Source: Clostridiales bacterium
GTDB lineage: Bacteria > Bacillota > Clostridia > Oscillospirales > JAAYOS01
NCBI GenBank assembly: GCA_012520195.1
Contig: JAAYOS010000141.1
Coordinates: 1 to 34,108, forward strand
DNA: 34,108 nt
Direction: 5' to 3'
Positions 33,457 through 34,108 of the stretch are shown piece by piece (within the stretch, counting starts at the first letter, position 1; the number at the start of each line of letters is the position of its first letter). The notes under the pieces were generated by a model. That model had not been told where the DNA came from, made no database searches, and saw only the letters and a list, made by a program, of their open reading frames with translations. Both the position numbers and the translations under genes were made by a program.

Positions 33457-33786
33457 AATTAATATATTGAAACCGCTGATTAAGAGTAGTACATACCGAT
33501 ATGGTTTTTCCAGTGAGTTGCGGATGGTGTGAACGCGATAAAGACTGTGGTATGGAATGGACTTATGAGGGCAGAACGAAAGAGGATTGCACATACCTCG
33601 ATTGAGGGTCTCACAAACTAGAGACAAATGTTGCATCTTTGAGTAGCAGTCTGACGGGATCTCCACCCGTTACCAAGGGAGCATATATGTTTGTATATGA
33701 CTAGAGTGGGCGTATAACGCCAATTTAGGTGGTACCGCAGGAGCAGTAGCTCTTGTCCTAAGATGATTAGGACAGGGGCTTTTTTG
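33457..33786 (+). promoter_or_regulatory. T-box leader with probable UGG (Trp) specifier
   Basis: The conserved T-box core AGGTGGTACCGC is at 33727-33738. The stem I distal segment GGATGGTGTGAACGC lies at about 33522-33536, and an AGTA element precedes the specifier loop. The specifier loop reads GGAA-TGG-AC, giving TGG (Trp) at 33558-33560, in the usual frame after GAA. The T-box bulge is TGGT, which would fit a tRNA with discriminator A, whereas bacterial tRNA-Trp usually has G, so the Trp assignment is likely but not closed. A terminator follows at 33748-33785. Confidence 0.85.
33748..33785 (+). terminator. T-box regulated intrinsic terminator
   Basis: AGCTCTTGTCCTAA pairs with TTAGGACAGGGGCT (two wobble pairs), loop about 5 bases, followed by TTTTTT. 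It would form when charged tRNA does not stabilise the antiterminator. Confidence 0.85.
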
Positions 33787-33820
33787 ATGGAAAAACTGTA
33801 GATGAAAAGGAGGTGGTTTT

Positions 33821-34072
33821 ATGGCTGATGGTTGGTGGCGATTAATCTGGAGCAGTTCGAATATGTTGAGCTTACGCAGATTAACCTCACGTAGGTTGAG
33901 CTTAAGCAGATTAAGTTCGGGTTGGGCAAATAAGTCTTCGAGCAGGTCAAATAAGTCTATATGCAGAAATGAAAATCTATTTTGGAGGAGCCACTATGAA
34001 ACGCTATATAAACCGCCTTTTTATTATATTGTTACTGGTAATCGTAACAATATGTGCAATGGTGTCCTGTGA
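33821..34072 (+). CDS. Small Trp-containing ORF after the T-box (possible leader)
   Basis: A strong AAGGAGG precedes ATG 33821. The frame reads MADGWWRLIW (Trp at 5, 6 and 10) then a Leu/Ser/Arg-rich stretch and continues for 83 codons past the next gene's start at 33996. Codons 16-35 contain an imperfect 30-base tandem repeat. The composition is not that of a folded protein. The T-box plus Trp codons recalls the B. subtilis rtpA leader, where a Trp T-box is followed by a Trp leader peptide. It could be a regulatory leader or a chance frame. Confidence 0.45.
   Translation: MADGWWRLIWSSSNMLSLRRLTSRRLSLSRLSSGWANKSSSRSNKSICRNENLFWRSHYETLYKPPFYYIVTGNRNNMCNGVL
33866..33914 (+). repeat. Two 19-base direct repeats, 30 bases apart
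   Basis: TTGAGCTTACGCAGATTAA (33866-33884) recurs with one change at 33896-33914. Each copy ends with CAGATTAA, which is complementary to TTAATCTG at 33842-33849 next to the third Trp codon, so two alternative hairpins are possible. Confidence 0.6.
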
Positions 34073-34108
34073 CACATCCGAGAGTTCAAAAGAGGAATCA
34101 CGTACACT
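33996..34108 (+). CDS. Start of a lipoprotein, possibly the binding protein of a tryptophan transporter (cut by window end)
   Basis: ATG 33996 is preceded by GGAGGAG at five bases. The 37 visible codons encode a typical lipoprotein signal: basic start MKRYINR, hydrophobic core, then AMVSC (Cys25), followed by an acidic/Ser-rich tail. A T-box with UGG specifier in front fits TrpX-type binding proteins, which are commonly Trp T-box genes in Firmicutes. The sequence seen is too short to confirm this. Confidence 0.6.
   Translation, partial: MKRYINRLFIILLLVIVTICAMVSCDTSESSKEESRT

Noticed and set aside
1-34108. CRISPR arrays, tRNA/rRNA genes, insertion sequences
   Set aside because: No regularly spaced repeats, no cloverleaf-like sequence and no transposase frame were seen anywhere in the window.

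Overview
The window looks like a piece of chromosome from an anaerobic, endospore-forming member of the Clostridia, probably a gut or rumen plant-fibre user. The reasons are a GerA/GerB/GerC spore-germination operon, a T-box leader, Firmicutes-style AGGAGG ribosome sites and TTGACA/TATAAT promoters, a cluster of sugar-ester hydrolases with a LacI regulator, and a moderate GC content. No RNA gene, CRISPR array or intact mobile element was seen.

Region 1 (1-3633) holds etfB, etfA and an acyl-CoA ligase, the tail of an acyl-CoA/flavin electron-transfer operon that probably starts upstream. Region 2 (3635-17450) is a carbohydrate-ester island. It contains a NIF3-like protein, a SASA-type acetylesterase, three esterases in one operon, a further alpha/beta hydrolase, a 712-residue hydrolase-membrane protein, a LacI regulator, a sugar-binding lipoprotein and a CE4-type deacetylase. 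Six of its promoters carry a common box (best form GAAAACGATTGACA), so most of the island is probably one regulon of the LacI protein. Most of the esterases lack signal peptides, which suggests deacylation of imported oligosaccharides. A decayed patch (about 12.8-13.4 kb) holds a YD-repeat remnant, a GC-rich segment and a 61-bp perfect palindrome.

Region 3 (17801-21941) holds an unusual fusion of an HSL-type esterase with a condensation-superfamily acyltransferase, a zinc-ribbon membrane protein, a DUF3298/RsiV-like protein and a small Cys-rich protein on the other strand. Region 4 (22057-28790) is a shikimate operon: DAHP synthase, aroB, aroA, pheA, an aroE-aroK fusion and aroQ. In front of it lies what reads as a complete ribosome-mediated attenuator: a 30-codon leader peptide with ten Phe/Tyr codons, mutually exclusive RNA pairings and a terminator. 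Chorismate synthase and prephenate dehydrogenase are not in the window.

Region 5 (28832-33275, minus strand) is the germination operon gerA-gerB-gerC plus a 53-residue membrane protein. Region 6 (33421-34108) is a T-box leader with a probable Trp (UGG) specifier, a Trp-containing small ORF and the first 37 codons of a lipoprotein that may be the binding protein of an amino-acid (tryptophan?) transporter.
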